Made by a program: the position numbers and the translations under genes. The notes beneath the pieces are model-generated. The model was not told the origin of the DNA, searched no databases, and was given only the letters and a program-made list of their open reading frames with translations. Of a stretch of 64,000 bases of DNA, positions 63,572 through 64,000 are shown piece after piece. Source of the DNA: an uncultured Flavobacteriaceae bacterium (lineage in GTDB: Bacteria > Bacteroidota > Bacteroidia > Flavobacteriales > Flavobacteriaceae); contig CALSPF010000003.1 of the NCBI GenBank assembly GCA_943788165.1, positions 305,191 through 369,190 of the forward strand, given 5' to 3'. Position 1 is the stretch's first letter, and every line of letters begins with the position of its first letter.

Positions 63572-64000
63572 TTAATTCTTTAATATATCTCTTGAAATGA
63601 CCAGTTTTTGAATTTCAGTCGTCCCCTCACCTATGGTACATAGTTTGGAATCACGGTAAAATTTCTCGACTGGATAGTCTTTTGTAAAGCCATAACCTCC
63701 ATGTATTTGCACAGCTTCACTAGAAATTTTCACGCAAGCCTCAGAAGCATACATCTTAGCCATTGCGCCAATTTTGGTGATATTCTTCCCTTGTATTTTA
63801 TCACTTGCTGCTTTGTGCAACAACAATTCCGAGGCTTCGATTTCGGTCGCCATATCAGCCAATTTAAACGAAATCGCTTGAAAACTACTGATTGCTTTCC
63901 CAAACTGATGGCGTTCTTTGGAGTACTTTAAGGATGCCTGATAAGCACCTTTGGCGATACCCAATGAAAGGGCTCCAATAGAAATTCGCCCACCGTCCAA
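63572..64000 (-). CDS. Acyl-CoA dehydrogenase (5' end outside window)
   Basis: C-terminal 142 residues of the FAD-dependent family. [19 protein letters not shown] is the start of the last helical domain, [14 protein letters not shown] and [23 protein letters not shown] are conserved, and [18 protein letters not shown] is the C-terminal signature with the catalytic Glu. Probably a short-chain or branched-chain enzyme acting in acyl-CoA oxidation. Confidence 0.9.
   Translation of the reverse strand: MDGGRISIGALSLGIAKGAYQASLKYSKERHQFGKAISSFQAISFKLADMATEIEASELLLHKAASDKIQGKNITKIGAMAKMYASEACVKISSEAVQIHGGYGFTKDYPVEKFYRDSKLCTIGEGTTEIQKLVISRDILKN

Noticed and set aside
1..64000. CRISPR array or cas genes
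   Set aside because: No regularly spaced repeats of 25-40 bases and no Cas-like proteins were seen.

Overview
The window comes from a member of the Bacteroidota, almost certainly a (probably marine) flavobacterium. Evidence: RpoB (1269 aa) and RpoC (1435 aa) of the flavobacterial type; promoters of the form TTTG-N20-TAnnTTTG; A-rich leaders instead of Shine-Dalgarno sites; a TonB-dependent receptor with an N-terminal carboxypeptidase-like domain; and typical lineage genes (DUF3467, DUF5916, DUF4369, short HPF, bS21 beside a XerC-type recombinase).

Layout. 1-20.4 kb is mixed housekeeping: FAH-family hydrolase (cut by the window edge), DnaQ-like exonuclease, 2-oxoacid dehydrogenase E2, recR, a sodium/solute symporter, a CoA-binding protein, a FabH-like synthase, an ABC1 kinase with its TetR-like partner, htpG, an AlkB-type dioxygenase, a DUF5916 outer-membrane protein, idi-queD-bcp, prfC and DUF3467. 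Two genes here are broken (a lipoprotein and a membrane protein) and a third has no visible start codon. 20.4-33 kb is the classical rpoC-rpoB-rplL-rplJ-rplA-rplK-nusG-secE-tRNA-Trp-tuf cluster on the minus strand. 33-39 kb holds a VWA/MoxR/hydrolase operon, an enoyl-CoA hydratase with two thioesterases, a cold-shock protein and an untracked 42-residue basic protein.

39,045-61,618 is a 22.6 kb genomic island. It lies between two 46-bp direct repeats made of the 3' half of tRNA-Thr(GGT); the identity stops exactly at the edge of the anticodon loop, as expected for a tyrosine integrase. A divergent integrase sits at the left end behind three tandem 11-bp repeats. The cargo is a nearly complete homoprotocatechuate (3,4-dihydroxyphenylacetate) meta-cleavage pathway: HpaD, HpaE, HpaF, an HpaG-like FAH protein, HpaH, HpaI and a succinate-semialdehyde dehydrogenase. 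Around it are a sulfatase, a TonB receptor without SusD, a phenylacetaldehyde-dehydrogenase-like enzyme, an MFS transporter, a Tm-1-like (UPF0261) protein, a HAD hydrolase, class III and class I aminotransferases and an AraC regulator. No aromatic hydroxylase is present, only an orphan DUF2783 gene. Together this suggests import of a catecholic amine or amino acid, perhaps as a sulfate ester, then desulfation, transamination, oxidation to 3,4-dihydroxyphenylacetate, ring cleavage and delivery of pyruvate and succinate. The substrate is inference.

61.6-64 kb resumes the core: a tRNA operon (Thr-Tyr-Gly-Thr) with a very clear promoter, hpf, a frameshifted xerC, rpsU and a partial acyl-CoA dehydrogenase. 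The tRNA operon's own terminator has been left on the far side of the island, 22.5 kb away, which confirms the insertion.
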